This document shows, in pieces, positions 12,451-13,972 of a stretch of 13,972 nucleotides of DNA. A program made the position numbers and the translations under genes. Origin of the DNA: an uncultured Clostridia bacterium (GTDB taxonomy: Bacteria > Bacillota > Clostridia > Monoglobales > Monoglobaceae); assembly GCA_934463175.1 (NCBI GenBank), contig CAKSIW010000068.1, forward strand, positions 1-13,972. Direction: 5' to 3'. Each line of letters opens with the position of its first letter. Positions within the stretch are counted from its first letter, which is position 1. Under the pieces are notes generated by a model, which saw only the letters and a list, made by a program, of their open reading frames with translations, had not been told where the DNA came from and made no database searches.

Positions 12451-13971
12451 TTACATGAGACTGCACACCATGTCTGCATATCCTGCCGGGTCGTCAATAT
12501 CCATTCCTGCAATGAGCAGAGACTGGTTATAGAGAATCTCGGCATATTTTTTTGCCTTATCGCTGTCATTTTCCCATGCATTCTTCAATGCTTCAAAAGC
12601 AGGGTGGGAGGGGTTCAGCTCAAGAACTCTTTCAGCTTTCATTCCGCCCGACATTTCATCTCCGCCGGGGATTGATTTGAAATATTTCTCCATTTCAAGT
12701 GTGATTGCGCCTTCCGTTGTCAGGCAAACGGGGTGGCTTTTCAGCTTGTTTGAGATTTTCACGCTTGCAACCTTCCCGCCGAGCGATTCCTTGACAAAGT
12801 CAAGCAGTCCGCGGTTGTCCTCTGTCTGTTTTTCGGTTTCCTTTTTCTCGTCCTCGGTTTCAATGCCGAGATCCTTGTCGTTAACCGATTTGAACTGTTT
12901 TTCTTCAAATGCGCCGAGAACCTGAACCGCAAATTCGTCAACGCTGTCGGTCATATAAAGAATTTCATAGCCCTTGTCCTTAATCAGCTCGGTCTGGGGC
13001 AGAGTGTCAAGCTTTGCTGCCGATTCGCCGCAGGCATAATAGATGAATTTCTGCTCCTCGGGCATACGGCTCACATAGTCGGCAAGCGACACAAGCTTTT
13101 TCTCGGTTGATGATTGGAACATGATCAGGTCGGAGAGCAAGTCTTTGTGCATTCCATAGTCGTTCACAATGCCGTATTTGAGCTGAACGCCAAAGGCTTT
13201 GTAGAATTTTTCATAGCCCTCGGGGTCGTCCGTCATCATCTTTTTCAGCTCGCTTTTGATTTTCTTTTCAAGGTTTGCTGCAATGATTCTCAGCTGCTTG
13301 TCATGCTGAAGAATCTCTCTTGAAATGTTGAGCGAAAGATTCTGCGAATCAACAACGCCCTTGACAAAACGGAAATGCTCGGGTATGAGGTCGCTGCACT
13401 TGTCCATAATCATGACACCGCTTGTGTAGAGCTGGAGTCCCTTTTCAAAATCCTTTGTGAAATAGCCGTACGGTGCTTTTGCGGGTATGAAAAGCATTGC
13501 CTTGTAGGTCACAGCACCCTCGGCATTGACGCGGATAACTCTGACAGGGTCCTCCGAGTCATAGAAATGCTCTTTATAGAAGCTCTTGCATTCATCGTCT
13601 GTGACCTCGCTTTTGCTGCGCTGCCAAATCGGAATCATGCTGTTGACTGTCTCGTTTTCGACATATGTTTCTGTCTTTGTCTTTTTGTTTCCGTTCTCGT
13701 CCGTCTCGTCTGTTTCAACACTGCGTGTCTTTTCAATGTCCATTTTGATTGGGTATCTGATGTAGTCGGAATATTTCTTAATCAGACTGCGAAGTCTGTA
13801 GATTTCAAGAAATTCGCCGTAGCTCTCGTCCTCTGTGTCGTCCTTGATTGACATGATTATGTCTGTTCCGACCTTGTCCTTGTGTGTCTCGGATATTGTA
13901 TATCCGTCAGCACCGTCCGATTCCCAGCAATATGCAGACTCCGCGCCGTATGCACGCGAGATGACCTTAAC
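12451..13971 (-). CDS. htpG: Hsp90-family molecular chaperone HtpG, N-terminal part outside the window
   Basis: The minus-strand frame stays open to the right edge, so the gene is cut; about 506 residues are visible. They begin in the end of the ATPase domain (VKVISRAYGAES...YCWESDGADGYTI, then KVGTDII), cross a charged linker (ETDETDENGNKKTKTE) and continue through the Hsp90 middle domain. Middle-domain hallmarks include KKYSDYIRYPI, PYGYFTKDFEKGLQLYTSGVMIMDKCSDLIPEHF, VVDSQNLSLNISREILQ and YACGES. The C-terminal dimerisation domain ends in a hydrophobic LLIAGMDIDDPAGYADMVCSLM with no eukaryotic MEEVD. HtpG is an ATP-dependent dimeric chaperone in the cytosol that remodels client proteins. 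Its promoter lies outside the window; its 3' end uses the terminator shared with ppa. The missing part should be about 130 residues. Confidence 0.96.
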   Translation of the reverse strand, partial: VKVISRAYGAESAYCWESDGADGYTISETHKDKVGTDIIMSIKDDTEDESYGEFLEIYRLRSLIKKYSDYIRYPIKMDIEKTRSVETDETDENGNKKTKTETYVENETVNSMIPIWQRSKSEVTDDECKSFYKEHFYDSEDPVRVIRVNAEGAVTYKAMLFIPAKAPYGYFTKDFEKGLQLYTSGVMIMDKCSDLIPEHFRFVKGVVDSQNLSLNISREILQHDKQLRIIAANLEKKIKSELKKMMTDDPEGYEKFYKAFGVQLKYGIVNDYGMHKDLLSDLIMFQSSTEKKLVSLADYVSRMPEEQKFIYYACGESAAKLDTLPQTELIKDKGYEILYMTDSVDEFAVQVLGAFEEKQFKSVNDKDLGIETEDEKKETEKQTEDNRGLLDFVKESLGGKVASVKISNKLKSHPVCLTTEGAITLEMEKYFKSIPGGDEMSGGMKAERVLELNPSHPAFEALKNAWENDSDKAKKYAEILYNQSLLIAGMDIDDPAGYADMVCSLM

Positions 13972-13972
13972 C

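Overview
The window looks like a chromosomal segment of a spore-forming, low-to-moderate G+C Gram-positive bacterium of the class Clostridia. The evidence is a recognisable but broken spoIIID (a sporulation regulator confined to endospore formers), a lysine (L-box) riboswitch, a lipobox-bearing solute-binding lipoprotein, AGGAG-type ribosome sites and sigma-A-type promoters. The genus cannot be named from this sequence alone.

Layout, left to right. (1) Positions 1-990 hold the C-terminal part of an AT-rich superfamily 2 helicase, probably Ski2-like, cut by the window edge. (2) Positions 991-1297 are a non-coding block packed with inverted repeats. It ends exactly where the 3' half of spoIIID should begin: only the first 42 or so SpoIIID codons survive (1298-1432, minus strand). 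I read 1 to about 1300 as the end of an inserted mobile or defence element that split spoIIID. (3) Positions 1433-1623 hold two hairpins, one of them a good terminator for the operon to its right. (4) Positions 1624-8783 (minus strand) form a run of six tightly packed genes: hsdM, hsdS and hsdR (a complete type I restriction-modification system), then a Spx/ArsC-family protein, a small membrane protein and a flavin reductase-like protein. The run has a clear promoter at 8933-8962 and a roughly 50-bp tandem duplication in its leader. (5) Positions 9074-11758 (plus strand) form a lysine-transport unit: promoter, lysine riboswitch, intrinsic terminator, then substrate-binding lipoprotein, permease and ATPase. 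(6) Positions 11875-12402 (plus) encode a family I inorganic pyrophosphatase, and 12451-13971 (minus) encode the Hsp90 chaperone HtpG, cut at the right edge. These two converge on one bidirectional terminator.

How the parts work together. HsdM2-HsdS would methylate and HsdR2-HsdM2-HsdS would cleave DNA at a bipartite site set by the two target recognition domains of HsdS. The L-box aptamer should shut off the ABC transporter when lysine is plentiful, which makes this otherwise generic polar amino acid importer a likely lysine importer. The least ordinary part is the left 1.4 kb. There a helicase fragment (a candidate defence gene), a hairpin-rich terminus and a broken mother-cell sporulation regulator meet, as expected at the edge of an element inserted in spoIIID.
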